A stretch of DNA of 33,823 nt from Candidatus Intestinimonas pullistercoris (GCA_019119795.1 DWWJ01000072.1:1-33823), one strand, 5' to 3'; positions 1-7,566 are shown, counted from the first letter of the stretch. Numbers and translations are program-made. The notes: a model not told the origin generated them from the letters alone.

Positions 1-674
1 GCGGCAGAGGCGGCGGCGTCGCTGCCCATCTCCGCAGACGAGCGGAGGAAGTAGAGTAGGAAGGGGAGCGGGGAGAGACCGTAGAGCTTGATCCCCTGCT
101 TCTCGTACTCCTTTACCCCTTTCTCGATGGCCTTCCGGCCATAGCTCAGGCGGCTCTTGACGGTGTTTTCCGACACCCCCAGCAGCTCCGCGATTTCCTT
201 GACGCTCATTTCCGCGTTGTAATAGGACATGACAGCCACCCGCTGGGTCTCCGGCAGCTTGTCGATCAGCTCCCGGATCATGCGCCGGGTCTCCTCGCTG
301 TCCAGCGCCGCTTCCGGCATGGATTGCTGGTCCAGTTCCTCCAAATTATCCAGAATGGAGTTGCCCTCCTCGTCTTCGACAAACTGGAGATCCTTGGGGT
401 TGCGCATGCGTTCATTGATACACCGCCGGGTGGCGATGGTATTGGCCCAGCTGATAAAGCGCTCCGGTTCCCGCAGGGTCCCCAGAGTCTCATAGATTTT
501 TATGAGGACCTCCTGGGCCATGTCCTCCGCATCCTCCGAGTGCTTCATGATCCTCCGGCACTGAAATAGTACGTTTTTGTACGCCGTCTGCAGCAGCTGG
601 TTCATGGCCTCGCTGTCCCCAGTCTGCGCCTTTTGAACCAGCTCCGCAATCTGTATTTTGTCCATTTTTTTCAT
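1..674 (-). CDS. Sigma-70 family RNA polymerase sigma factor (3' end outside window)
   Basis: The frame starts at the ATG at 674-672 (MKKMDKIQIAEL), behind a GAGGAGAG ribosome binding site. It stays open to position 1, so the C-terminus is outside the window. About 224 codons are visible. Region 2 is seen around residues 20-90 (an acidic EDAEDMAQEVLIKIYE core helix and a FISWANTIATRR segment). Region 4 lies around residues 125-180, with the helix-turn-helix MSVKEIAELLGVSENTVKSRL. This two-region layout is that of an ECF-like sigma factor, which directs core RNA polymerase to alternative promoters. A hydrophobic segment (LYGLSPLPFLLYFL) follows region 4, so a C-terminal extension or membrane contact is possible. 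I see no anti-sigma gene because the downstream side is cut. Its own promoter was not recognised; the palindromic element at 835-1004 lies where one might be expected. Confidence 0.9.
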   Translation of the reverse strand, partial: MKKMDKIQIAELVQKAQTGDSEAMNQLLQTAYKNVLFQCRRIMKHSEDAEDMAQEVLIKIYETLGTLREPERFISWANTIATRRCINERMRNPKDLQFVEDEEGNSILDNLEELDQQSMPEAALDSEETRRMIRELIDKLPETQRVAVMSYYNAEMSVKEIAELLGVSENTVKSRLSYGRKAIEKGVKEYEKQGIKLYGLSPLPFLLYFLRSSAEMGSDAAASA

Positions 675-774
675 GCTCTCTCTCCTCTACTTTTTTGATA
701 ACAGTAGGGTTATCCGGGATGATCTGCATCGCTTCACGGAAAAAGCACTCCTGAATCCATCTAAAAAAGGTCAT
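490..774 (-). other. Possible leader ORF overlapping the sigma-factor start
   Basis: A GGAGGG motif (785-790) stands at good distance before two ATGs (779-777 and 774-772). The first gives only Met-Thr-stop. The second opens a frame (MTFFRWIQECFFREAM...) that runs about 33 codons to the sigma-factor ATG and then continues out of frame inside it to 490. Only the part upstream of 674 could be specific; the rest looks like a shadow frame. Ribosomes on this ORF would cross the sigma start, so it may reduce or couple sigma translation. This is inference. Confidence 0.25.
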
Positions 775-834
775 GTCATAAAATCCCTCCTCTTTGGTCT
801 TCACCGACTTAGACACAAAAACTGAGGGCGAGGT

Positions 835-1004
835 TTTAGGGCTTGTTTGAAAATTGGCGATGTGCCCAGCGGCGAGGGATTTTGGGCCACTGGCAAGCAA
901 TTTTGACGCAGGAATCCTGACGGATTGCAAGGAAAAATTAAGCCGCCCAGGGGCCAAAAGACCCGCCGGTTGGGTATGTCGACATTTTTCAAGCAAGTCC
1001 TAAA
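835..1004. repeat. 170-bp imperfect palindrome, MITE-like element
   Basis: The sequence from 835 to 1004 is nearly its own reverse complement around the centre at 919/920. Both ends read TTTAGG followed by G/A-CTTG-T/C-TTGAAAA. The centre is AATCC-TGAC-GGATT. Roughly three quarters of the paired positions match, by eye and allowing a few one-base gaps. It carries no plausible gene. The RNA of either strand would fold into one long hairpin. This form fits a miniature inverted-repeat element or a palindromic intergenic repeat. Flanking target duplication could not be defined. Confidence 0.75.
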
Positions 1005-1532
1005 GGGAGAATTTTTATTTTCCGTCGCAGATGGGGGCACGGCCGGACATCTCTATGAAGAAGCCGTATTCCACTCCCATCCCAGAAGTATTTTGCCGAA
1101 AGCACAAAAAGCGGCACTGAGAGCAATACTCAGCACCGCATAAAACACTTGGCACACAATATAATAGGCCCTATCCTCTATTTCTGCTGCTGTAAAAACA
1201 CAGTGATAAGGCTGCGGTGCAGTTGTAAGACTGCTGGGTTTAATGGTACAAACACTCACCATAGATCTGCGTGGTATTTCGTATTAAGGAAGCCCGAGAC
1301 TGCACGGCCTACGTTTCTATGTCATTTTTTACATTATATCACAGAAGCGGAACCATCACAATAGCTGTAGGACTACAATAGATGTTGGACGACTCAACAT
1401 CTCTGATCTTCACGGTTTGGAACAAGGCTAATTTGTCTATTTTGAATATTAACTGTTAGGGTTCCCAAAGAAGCTCATATTCGCAGTCGAAGCTATCGTA
1501 TCTAATGGAAACGGATGGCTATCTAATAGCAC
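1005..1532. other. AT-richer stretch without a convincing gene
   Basis: No frame here has both a ribosome binding site and a recognisable product. The best candidate is a 69-codon minus-strand frame at 1053-1262 with one hydrophobic stretch (YYIVCQVFYAVLSIALSAAF) and no visible Shine-Dalgarno. A minus-strand promoter stands upstream of it (1333-1361). A short hairpin, GATGTTG with a 7-nt loop and CAACATC, is at 1382-1402. Base composition is close to that of the recombinase and unlike the GC-rich genes around, which suggests acquired or decayed DNA. Confidence 0.4.
1333..1361 (-). promoter_or_regulatory. Candidate sigma-A promoter reading left
   Basis: On the minus strand TTGTGA (1361-1356) is followed after 17 bp by TATAAT (1338-1333), with an extended TGA before the -10. 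The transcript would start near 1326 and enter the AT-rich stretch towards the palindrome and the sigma factor. Confidence 0.4.
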
Positions 1533-2444
1533 CTATTTGGCAGCATGCTTTTTTCTGGCCTGTACCTTTTCAAAAGTCTCTTTGTCGATGATAGCCTCAT
1601 GGGCATCCTCGATGAAGTACATGTCCAGGTCTCCCTGATTTCGAATCTGCTTTCCAGTCAGGAAGTCTGATGTATAGGTTTTCTGCATCAGGATCTGTCC
1701 GATGTACTTTTCGTTGCTCAGCATTCGGTCAATCGTGGATGTACTCCATTCGGATTTCCCGGATACCGTCTTGATCCCATGTTCCTCCAGATATCGTTTG
1801 ATTTTACGGACTCCATTGCCCTGAAGATAGAGCGCAAAAATCTTTCGCACGATCTCCGCTTCTTCAGGTACAACACGCAGCACTCCATCTGTGCCCTTAG
1901 TATAGCCAAGAAATTGTGAATGGTTTAGAAGCACTTTTCCACTGCGCATACGTTGACGAATTCCAAACTTGATGTTGTCACTGCGTTCCTGACTTTCTGC
2001 CTGGTCGAATGCGGCGTACATATCAATAATGCTGTCCGGTGTCGTTAGCGTGTTGAGCCCACCCAGTTCCACATAAACTCCGATCCCCATTGCTTTTAAC
2101 CTCCTGATGGTACGGATGGTTTCCTGTGCGTCCCGGCCGAAGCGGCTGAGGGATTTTACAAGGATCAAATCAATTTTCTTTCTTCTACAATCTTTCAGTA
2201 ACTGCTGATATCCTGGCCTGTTTTTTGTGTGGAGGCCAGAAGAACGATCTGCATAGACAGAGACCAGTTTCCAATAAGGATTCCGCTTTACATAATTGGT
2301 GTAGAAGGCGACTTGGTTTTCTAAGCTCTGTTCCTGGTCTTCATGATCCGTGCTGATGCGACAGTAAGCAGCGACCTTTAATCTTTGCTCCCAAATGGAT
2401 GCCTTGCCCTTTGTCTGCGGAATTTCGATGATATGTCCAGACAT
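1533..2444 (-). CDS. Serine recombinase (resolvase/invertase catalytic and recombinase domains), short form
   Basis: 303 aa. Site-specific recombinase of the serine family, which cuts both DNA strands through a phosphoserine link and rejoins them. The catalytic domain occupies about residues 22-165. It shows the YCRIST motif with likely nucleophile Ser31 and Arg29, the SLENQ motif near 40-44, and KSLSRFGRD at 97-105. A 'Recombinase' DNA-binding domain follows at about 175-275, including a GIKTVSGKSEWSTSTIDRML segment. Large serine recombinases usually run to 450-700 aa with a zinc ribbon and coiled coil. Here the frame stops at HAAK shortly after the recombinase domain, and I see no Cys-rich continuation in the next frames. 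It is therefore either a short natural form or a 3'-truncated one. The start is fixed by GGAGGT six bases before the ATG. The gene is AT-richer than its neighbours and lies next to a tRNA gene, which suggests a mobile-element remnant. Confidence 0.88.
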   Translation of the reverse strand: MSGHIIEIPQTKGKASIWEQRLKVAAYCRISTDHEDQEQSLENQVAFYTNYVKRNPYWKLVSVYADRSSGLHTKNRPGYQQLLKDCRRKKIDLILVKSLSRFGRDAQETIRTIRRLKAMGIGVYVELGGLNTLTTPDSIIDMYAAFDQAESQERSDNIKFGIRQRMRSGKVLLNHSQFLGYTKGTDGVLRVVPEEAEIVRKIFALYLQGNGVRKIKRYLEEHGIKTVSGKSEWSTSTIDRMLSNEKYIGQILMQKTYTSDFLTGKQIRNQGDLDMYFIEDAHEAIIDKETFEKVQARKKHAAK

Positions 2445-2447
2445 AAA

Positions 2448-2493
2448 AATACCTCCATGACATTCCTGAACATCAGTATATCATGGAGGTATT
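2448..2493 (-). promoter_or_regulatory. Inverted repeat that buries the recombinase ribosome binding site
   Basis: AATACCTCCATGA (2448-2460) and TCATGGAGGTATT (2481-2493) are perfect 13-bp inverted copies with a 20-nt spacer. The left arm holds the complement of the recombinase Shine-Dalgarno (2451-2456). A transcript starting upstream of 2493 would fold the site into a stem and hamper translation. It could instead be a DNA-level site for the recombinase; the sequence alone does not decide. Confidence 0.6.
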
Positions 2494-2501
2494 AAAAAAT
2501 T

Positions 2502-2544
2502 AAAAGCCACACCTTAGCCCTAATGGGCTAAAATGTAGCTTTTA
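2502..2544. terminator. Hairpin terminator downstream of tRNA-Leu
   Basis: A perfect TTAGCCC-TAAT-GGGCTAA stem lies inside an outer AAAAGC...GCTTTT pairing. A/T-rich tracts lie on both sides. It lies just 3' of the tRNA gene (minus) and could act in both directions. Confidence 0.6.
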
Positions 2545-2547
2545 ACT

Positions 2548-2634
2548 TGGTGCGGCTGGCGGGAGTCGAACCCGCACGCCCATACGGACACAAGCACCTC
2601 AAGCTTGCCAGTCTACCAGTTCCAGCACAGCCGC
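2548..2634 (-). tRNA. tRNA-Leu (anticodon GAG)
   Basis: 87 nt with an encoded CCA end (2550-2548). The acceptor arm pairs GCGGCTG with CAGCCGC. The anticodon arm is CAAGC-TTGAGGT-GCTTG, giving anticodon GAG, which reads CUC/CUU leucine codons. A long variable arm (class II tRNA) and a T arm GCGGG-TTCGACT-CCCGC are visible. The recombinase gene begins about 100 bp beyond its 3' end, a common place for integrated elements. Confidence 0.95.
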
Positions 2635-2664
2635 AAAGTGCGGTCTCTCGCAGACCGCTTATTT

Positions 2665-2693
2665 ATTATAGTGGCCAGAAGGCGATTTGTCAA
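2665..2693 (-). promoter_or_regulatory. Consensus promoter of tRNA-Leu
   Basis: Perfect TTGACA (2693-2688), a 17-bp spacer and perfect TATAAT (2670-2665). The transcript would start about 24 nt before the mature tRNA. The leader includes part of a GCGGTCT/AGACCGC hairpin (2640-2658). Confidence 0.85.
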
Positions 2694-2746
2694 CTTCTTT
2701 TTCGCTGAATTTGGAAAAGAAGCGTCCCCGCCCCCAAAGCAGCCGG

Positions 2747-3133
2747 TCAACCCTTGGTGGTGAGCTCCTCCACCAGGGCCACAGCGGTGCAGACCATGCG
2801 GTCGCAGTGGGGCTTTTGGGCCTCCCCGTTTTCCTTGGCCGCCCGCAGCAATTCGGAGCAGTCCAGGGCGCCGGCCTGCTCCCGGAATCGGCGCTGGAAC
2901 TCCACCGCTGTCTGGTTATCTGCCCCCAGCAGGCCCAGGGCCATCAGGCCGCCGGTGACCGCCCCGCAGACGGAGCCCCGGCGCATCCCGCTGCCGAACT
3001 GCCCGCCCACCCGGTAGAAGGCCTCCCGGTCCAGCCCCAGAGACTCGGCGAAGGGGACGATGACCGCCTGACAGCAGTTATAGTGGGGCTTCTCTACATG
3101 GTGGAGCTCCAATGCGCGTTCCACACGATCCAT
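2747..3133 (-). CDS. C_GCAxxG_C_C family redox-type protein
   Basis: 128 aa from the ATG at 3133 (MDRVERALEL), chosen because AAAGGATG lies in front and the upstream extension is Arg-rich filler. It shows the spaced cysteines of this family: NCCQA near residue 20, VCGAVTGGLMALGLLG near 55-70 (the C-G-A-x-x-G-G core), and later single Cys at CSELL, HCDRM and VCTAV. The family is usually a small protein with a conserved cysteine set, thought to bind a redox cofactor or metal. Its function is not established. It is the last gene of the leftward recG cluster, 46 bp after the recG stop. Confidence 0.8.
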   Translation of the reverse strand: MDRVERALELHHVEKPHYNCCQAVIVPFAESLGLDREAFYRVGGQFGSGMRRGSVCGAVTGGLMALGLLGADNQTAVEFQRRFREQAGALDCSELLRAAKENGEAQKPHCDRMVCTAVALVEELTTKG

Positions 3134-3179
3134 ATGGGACCATCCTTTCCCTCGGTTGCTCCGCCGGCGGCGGGCGCGT

Positions 3180-5270
3180 TCAATTAAAACGGTCCGGGTC
3201 CTGGTCAAAGAGCCGGCGGACCCGCTCCAGCAGGGGGCGGTGCTCCGGCCGGGAGAGGTCCGGGTCCTCCGCCAGCAGCCCGGCGGCGGCCTCCTGGGCC
3301 TCCTTGAGGACCCGGGTATCGGTGTTCAGGTCGGCCACCCGCAGGGCGGGCAGGCCGTGCTGCCGGGCCCCGAAAAAGTCGCCGGGGCCCCGGAGCTTCA
3401 AGTCCTCTTCCGCTATCTTAAACCCGTCCGTGGTCTCCGTCAAGACCTTCAGGCGGGCCCGGGTGTCGGGACTCCGGTTGTCGCTGACCAGGATACACCA
3501 GGACTGGTGCTGCCCCCGGCCCACCCGGCCCCGGAGCTGGTGGAGCTGGGAGAGGCCGTAGCGGTCGGCGTTCTCGATGACGATGAGGCTGGCGTTGGGC
3601 ACGTCCACCCCCACCTCGATGACGGTGGTGGAGACCAGGACGTCGGTCTCTCCGGCGGTGAAGGCGGCCATGGCGGCCTCCTTGTCCCGGGCCTTCAGCT
3701 TGCCGTGGACCAGGCCCACCCGCAGGTCGGGGAAGACCTCCTCCCGGAGGACCCGGGCGTACTCGTTCACCGCCTTCAGGTCCCAGGCCCCATCCGGGTT
3801 TTCCTCCACGGCGGGGCAGACCAGATAGACCTGCCGGCCCTCCTGGACCTGGGCGCGGACAAAGCCGTAGAGCCGCTGCCGCTTGGACTCGCCGATGAGG
3901 AAGGTCTGCACCGGCTTGCGCCCCGGGGGGAGCTCGTCGATGACCGACACATCCAGGTCGCCGTAGATGATGAGGGCCAGGGTCCGGGGGATGGGGGTGG
4001 CCGACATCACCAGCACGTTGGGGGAGAAGTTCTCTTCCGGAGCGGCGTCCGCCGGGTCCCCTGGCGTGTTTGCCTTGGCCGCCAGAGCGGCCCTCTGCTC
4101 CACGCCGAAGCGGTGCTGCTCGTCGGTGATGACCAGGCCCAGCCGCCGAAACTCCACCCCCTGGGACAGCAGGGCGTGGGTGCCCACCACCAGGTGGATG
4201 TCCCCGCTCTGGAGGGCGGAGAGGACCTTCCGCTTCTCAGCGGCCCGCATGGAGCCGGTGAGGAGGCCCACCGTCATATGGGCGGGCTCCAGCAGGGCGG
4301 TGAGGGTGTGGAAGTGCTGCTGGGCCAGGAGCTCGGTGGGGGCCATCATGGCGCTCTGCCACCCGGCCTGACGGGCCATCCAGGCGCAGGCGGCGGCCAC
4401 CGCCGTCTTGCCGGAGCCCACATCCCCCTGGACCAGCCGGTTCATGGGCCGGGGGGAGCGCAGGTCGGCGGCGGCCTCCTCCGTGGCCCGGCGCTGGGCG
4501 GCGGTGAGGGAGAAGGGCAGAAGGCCGTAAAAGCCCGTCGGGTCGGCCTCCGGGAAGGAGGGACCCGCCCCGCGGCTCCGCCGCTCCCGCAGCAGGGCCA
4601 GGCCCAGGGAGAGGTAGAAGAGCTCCTCAAAGGCGAAGCGCCGCCGGGCGGCCTCCAGGGCCTCTTCATCCTCGGGGAAGTGGATGGCTCGGTAGCTCTC
4701 GGCGGCCCCCGCCAGCCGGTGCCGGGCCCGGAAGGCCTCCGGCAGGGACTCCTCCACGGGGGGGAGCTCCTCCAGGGCCCGCTCCACCAGTCCCGCCAGC
4801 AGGTGGTTGGTGATGCCCGCCGTCAGGGGGTAGACCGGCATGATGCGCCCGGTGAACCGGGGCCGGGCGGCGGGCTCGAAGTGGGGGTTGGTCATCTGCC
4901 GGTGGTTCCCCACCAGCTCCACCTTGCCGTAGAGGATGTACTCCTCTCCCCGGTGGAGGGCCTGCCGGAGGTAGCCCTGGTTGAAGAAGCTCACCAGCAT
5001 GGCGGAGGTGTGGTCCACCACCTTCATCCGGGTGACGTCCAGGCCCCGGCGGATGTTCATGAGCCGGGGCTCCTCGGCCAGCATGACCTCCACACAGACT
5101 GGCTGGTCCAGGGGGGCCCCGGCGATGGTGCAGCGCTCCCGGCGGTCCTCGTAGCTCCGGGGGAAGTAGCCCACCAGGTCTCCGGCGGTGTGGAGGCCCA
5201 GCCGGGCCAGAGCCTTGGCCCGGACCTCCCCCACGCCGGGAAAGTCGGTGAGGGGCGTGCTCACATCCAT
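3180..5270 (-). CDS. recG: ATP-dependent DNA helicase RecG
   Basis: 696 aa, the usual length for RecG (about 680-700). It is a branched-DNA helicase that reverses stalled forks and processes Holliday junctions. The N-terminal wedge/OB part spans about residues 1-240. The helicase core starts near 260 with the Walker A motif QGDVGSGKTAV, then TDEQHRFGVEQR (DEQH box) and MSATPIPRTLALIIYGD. The second RecA-like lobe has STTVIEVGVDVPNAS and QLRGRVGRG (motif VI). The C-terminal RecG-specific segment includes LRGPGDFFGARQHG. The ATG overlaps the end of the RNase M5-like gene by 10 bp, indicating translational coupling. Confidence 0.98.
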   Translation of the reverse strand: MDVSTPLTDFPGVGEVRAKALARLGLHTAGDLVGYFPRSYEDRRERCTIAGAPLDQPVCVEVMLAEEPRLMNIRRGLDVTRMKVVDHTSAMLVSFFNQGYLRQALHRGEEYILYGKVELVGNHRQMTNPHFEPAARPRFTGRIMPVYPLTAGITNHLLAGLVERALEELPPVEESLPEAFRARHRLAGAAESYRAIHFPEDEEALEAARRRFAFEELFYLSLGLALLRERRSRGAGPSFPEADPTGFYGLLPFSLTAAQRRATEEAAADLRSPRPMNRLVQGDVGSGKTAVAAACAWMARQAGWQSAMMAPTELLAQQHFHTLTALLEPAHMTVGLLTGSMRAAEKRKVLSALQSGDIHLVVGTHALLSQGVEFRRLGLVITDEQHRFGVEQRAALAAKANTPGDPADAAPEENFSPNVLVMSATPIPRTLALIIYGDLDVSVIDELPPGRKPVQTFLIGESKRQRLYGFVRAQVQEGRQVYLVCPAVEENPDGAWDLKAVNEYARVLREEVFPDLRVGLVHGKLKARDKEAAMAAFTAGETDVLVSTTVIEVGVDVPNASLIVIENADRYGLSQLHQLRGRVGRGQHQSWCILVSDNRSPDTRARLKVLTETTDGFKIAEEDLKLRGPGDFFGARQHGLPALRVADLNTDTRVLKEAQEAAAGLLAEDPDLSRPEHRPLLERVRRLFDQDPDRFN

Positions 5271-5857
5271 GTGCCGGCCTCCTTCAGAAAGGCCTCCCGG
5301 TCATAGAGGGCGTTGAGCACCGGCAGGAGGGCGTTGGGACTCATGTGCTCGGGCAGGTCCAGGCGGCGGAGAAGGTCGGCCCGCCGACGGGCGGCGTCAG
5401 GCCCCCCGGAGAGGCCCAGGGCGTAGAGGTCGGCCTTGGTGATGGGGGACCGTGGGGCGGCGGGGGAGGCGCCCTCCCCCAGGAAGGTGGCCCCCGCCCG
5501 GCGGAGGGCCTCCTCCAGCACGGCGGGGGACATGCCCTCCACCCCCAGCTTGCCCTCCTTGCCGGGGGCGCGCTTGCGCCGCTCCTTGCCGGCGATGTCG
5601 GGGATATAGGCGTGCTTCACCCGGTCTTGGGGCAGGGCCCCCTTGAGGTGGTTCCGGATGAGAAAGCCCGCCCCGTCGGAGTCGGTGAGGATAATGAGCC
5701 CCTGGCGCTCCGCCAGGCGGCGGAGCAGGGCCAGAAGCTCGTCATTGTGGAAGACGCCGAAGCCGGCGGTCTCCAAAATCACCGTGTCCACCACCTGGGA
5801 CAGGGTATTTTTGTCATAGCGGCCCTCCACCACGATGGCCTCTCGGATGCGGAGCAT
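5261..5857 (-). CDS. rnmV: TOPRIM and DUF4093 protein, ribonuclease M5-like
   Basis: 198 aa from the ATG at 5857, behind GGAGGG with a 5-nt spacer. The N-terminal TOPRIM domain (about residues 1-85) shows EAIVVEGRYDK with the catalytic Glu and the ILTDSDGAG Asp pair that binds metal. A basic stretch (KERRKRAPGKEGK) follows, then a DUF4093-type C-terminal region. RNase M5 trims the 5S rRNA precursor together with ribosomal protein L18. B. subtilis RnmV has about the same size. The symbol is a family call; some members with DUF4093 may have another substrate. It sits 13 bp after the Imm33-like gene and overlaps recG. Confidence 0.85.
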   Translation of the reverse strand: MLRIREAIVVEGRYDKNTLSQVVDTVILETAGFGVFHNDELLALLRRLAERQGLIILTDSDGAGFLIRNHLKGALPQDRVKHAYIPDIAGKERRKRAPGKEGKLGVEGMSPAVLEEALRRAGATFLGEGASPAAPRSPITKADLYALGLSGGPDAARRRADLLRRLDLPEHMSPNALLPVLNALYDREAFLKEAGTWM

Positions 5858-5870
5858 GGTTTCCCTCCTG

Positions 5871-6479
5871 TTACAGCAGCTTTTGATTTTCCCCGTCCAC
5901 CGCCTCGACGAGGGTCCCGTGGTCAAAGACCGCCAGGGTCCCCGGGGGAAAGGGCAGCAGGGAGAGCCCCTGGGGGCAGATGTCCAGGAGCTGGTAGGTA
6001 TAGAGCCGGGTGTAGTCCTTGGGGTCATCGCTGCGGGGCTCCCCCAGCGGCCCCAGATACCAGCCGGAGTCTGGCGGGCGGACGGCAGTCAGGCGCTGGA
6101 GGTAGACCAAGGGGGCCTGGAGGGCGCTCCAGCGGACCACCAGGGTGTCCTGGAAGGAGACGTCCACCACCGGGGGCCGCCCCGCCCGGCGTAGGGCGGA
6201 CATCTGGCCGCCAAAGACCTCCAGGGCCTGGGAGAGGTCCGTAGTGGTGTCGGTGAAGGGATTTTTCCGGTAGTCCGGGGACAGGAGCTCCAGGCCGCCC
6301 TCCGTCTCTACCACCTGAAAGAAGTTCCATCCCACCTGGATACGGTTCCCGGGGGTCAGGATGGGGGCCCGGGCGGCCTCCTGCCGCAAAACCGCGGCCA
6401 GGAAATTGGCTGTCCCGGCCTGCTCCGCCCCACAGGTCAGGGCCACCCGCTGGCCGGCGATGTCATAGGTGCGTTTCAT
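5871..6479 (-). CDS. Uncharacterised protein, possibly Imm33/DUF2185-like
   Basis: 202 aa; start at 6479 with GGAG upstream. Not firmly recognised. The C-terminal part (about residues 135-200) has DSGWYLGPLG, then a DYTRLYTYQLLDI helix, then LLPFPPGTLAVFD. This order (DSGW, a Tyr/Leu helix, a final leucine/proline-Gly strand) recalls the Imm33/DUF2185 pattern from memory. The middle segment with GWNFFQV may be a second, weaker copy of the same fold. There is no signal peptide or membrane segment, so a cytosolic protein is likely. It lies between holA and the RNase M5-like gene in a DNA-metabolism cluster with no toxin gene nearby. A housekeeping role is therefore as likely as immunity. Confidence 0.55.
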   Translation of the reverse strand: MKRTYDIAGQRVALTCGAEQAGTANFLAAVLRQEAARAPILTPGNRIQVGWNFFQVVETEGGLELLSPDYRKNPFTDTTTDLSQALEVFGGQMSALRRAGRPPVVDVSFQDTLVVRWSALQAPLVYLQRLTAVRPPDSGWYLGPLGEPRSDDPKDYTRLYTYQLLDICPQGLSLLPFPPGTLAVFDHGTLVEAVDGENQKLL

Positions 6480-6501
6480 GCCGCCTCACTCCTTTTCCTG
6501 C

Positions 6502-7566
6502 TCAGGCGATGCCCGCCTTGGGCGGGCGGTTGGCCAGCTCCAGCAGCAGGTCGATGAGAAGCTCCTCCCCATCCGCCCCGGACTGGGACTTCATGGCCAG
6601 ATCAGCCTGGGCGGCGGCCGTGACAGCGGCGCGGCACCAGGCCAGGTCGAAGCGCCGGGCGGCGTCCAGGAGCTTCCGGGCCGGGTAGTCCGACTTCATG
6701 CCCCAGAGCTCCATGAGGTAGCCGGTCCCCTTCCGGGCCTCCAGGGCCAGCCGGGCGGAGTAGAGCTGCCGGAGCTGCCGCCCCAGCACCGACAGGAGCT
6801 TGATGGGGGCCTCCCCCATGTGGAGCAGGTCGGCCAGGACGGCGGCCGACTGGTCAAAGCGTCCGGCGGTGATGGCGTCAGTGAGCTGAAAGACCACTGC
6901 ATCCAGCTGGGGGGTGGCCACGGCGTCGATGTCCTCCCGGGTCACCACCCGGTGCTTGGCGTAGGCCCCGATCTTGCCGATCTCTGAGATGAGTCCCGTC
7001 ATCAGGTCCCCACACTGGAAGATGAGGTAGCGGGAGAGCTCGGAGTCGATGTCGTGGTCCAGGGCCCGGAAGCGGCGGCGGATCCAGTCCACCAGGTCCC
7101 CCTGCTCCTGGCGGGTGAACTTCACAACAGAGCCGCTGCGCTTGAGGGCGGCGGCCAGCTTGGTCCGGGCGTCAGGCTTGTACTCGATGAGGTCGTAGAC
7201 AAAGACCAGACACACATACTCCGGCAGGTCGTCGAAGAGGGCGGCCAGGGCCTCCCGGTCGGGGGCCGGGGCCTTGAAGAGGTCGTAGTCAGACACGACC
7301 ACCATGGTCCGCTGGCTCATCATGGGCAGGCAGTCCACCACCTGCCCCAGGGCCCTGGGGTCGCACTCCTTGGCGGGGAGGGTGTGGAGGTTGAACTCCT
7401 CCAGCCCCCCCGAGAGGAGGGCCTTCTTCATCTCCCCCAGGTAGAAGTCCCGGAGGTAGGCCTCCTCTCCGTGAAAGACATAGAGCCGCCCCAGGGTGCC
7501 GGCCTTCAGGTCCTGTTTGAGCTGTTTCAGCGCCGCGGCGTCCGCGGCGGAGGTCTTGGCCGCCAT
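6502..7566 (-). CDS. holA: DNA polymerase III delta subunit
   Basis: 354 aa, normal for HolA (about 330-350). The delta subunit opens the beta sliding clamp within the clamp loader. The N-terminal AAA+-like fold shows GRLYVFHGEEAYLRDFYL near residues 28-45, and FNLHTL and MMSQRTMVVVSDYD segments typical of delta. The central lid region includes RRRFRALDHDIDSELSRYLIFQCG. The C-terminal helical collar holds QLTDAITAGRFDQSAAVLADLL and PIKLLSVLGRQLRQLYSARLA. There is no functional Walker A, as usual for delta. The start at 7566 has GGAAGGAGG. It begins 17 bp after the comEC stop. Confidence 0.95.
   Translation of the reverse strand: MAAKTSAADAAALKQLKQDLKAGTLGRLYVFHGEEAYLRDFYLGEMKKALLSGGLEEFNLHTLPAKECDPRALGQVVDCLPMMSQRTMVVVSDYDLFKAPAPDREALAALFDDLPEYVCLVFVYDLIEYKPDARTKLAAALKRSGSVVKFTRQEQGDLVDWIRRRFRALDHDIDSELSRYLIFQCGDLMTGLISEIGKIGAYAKHRVVTREDIDAVATPQLDAVVFQLTDAITAGRFDQSAAVLADLLHMGEAPIKLLSVLGRQLRQLYSARLALEARKGTGYLMELWGMKSDYPARKLLDAARRFDLAWCRAAVTAAAQADLAMKSQSGADGEELLIDLLLELANRPPKAGIA

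Noticed and set aside
2640-2660. GCGGTCT/AGACCGC hairpin as a terminator
   Set aside because: It lies between the tRNA promoter and the tRNA itself, so in the transcribed direction it is leader and not terminator.
2747-3208. Longer start for the C_GCAxxG_C_C protein
   Set aside because: The extra residues are Arg-rich and overlap the recG end; AAAGGATG supports the start at 3133.
3156-5306. 716-codon plus-strand open frame opposite recG
   Set aside because: It mirrors the GC-rich third positions of recG, is full of Gly/Pro/Val/Gln, has no ribosome binding site, and recG is unmistakable.
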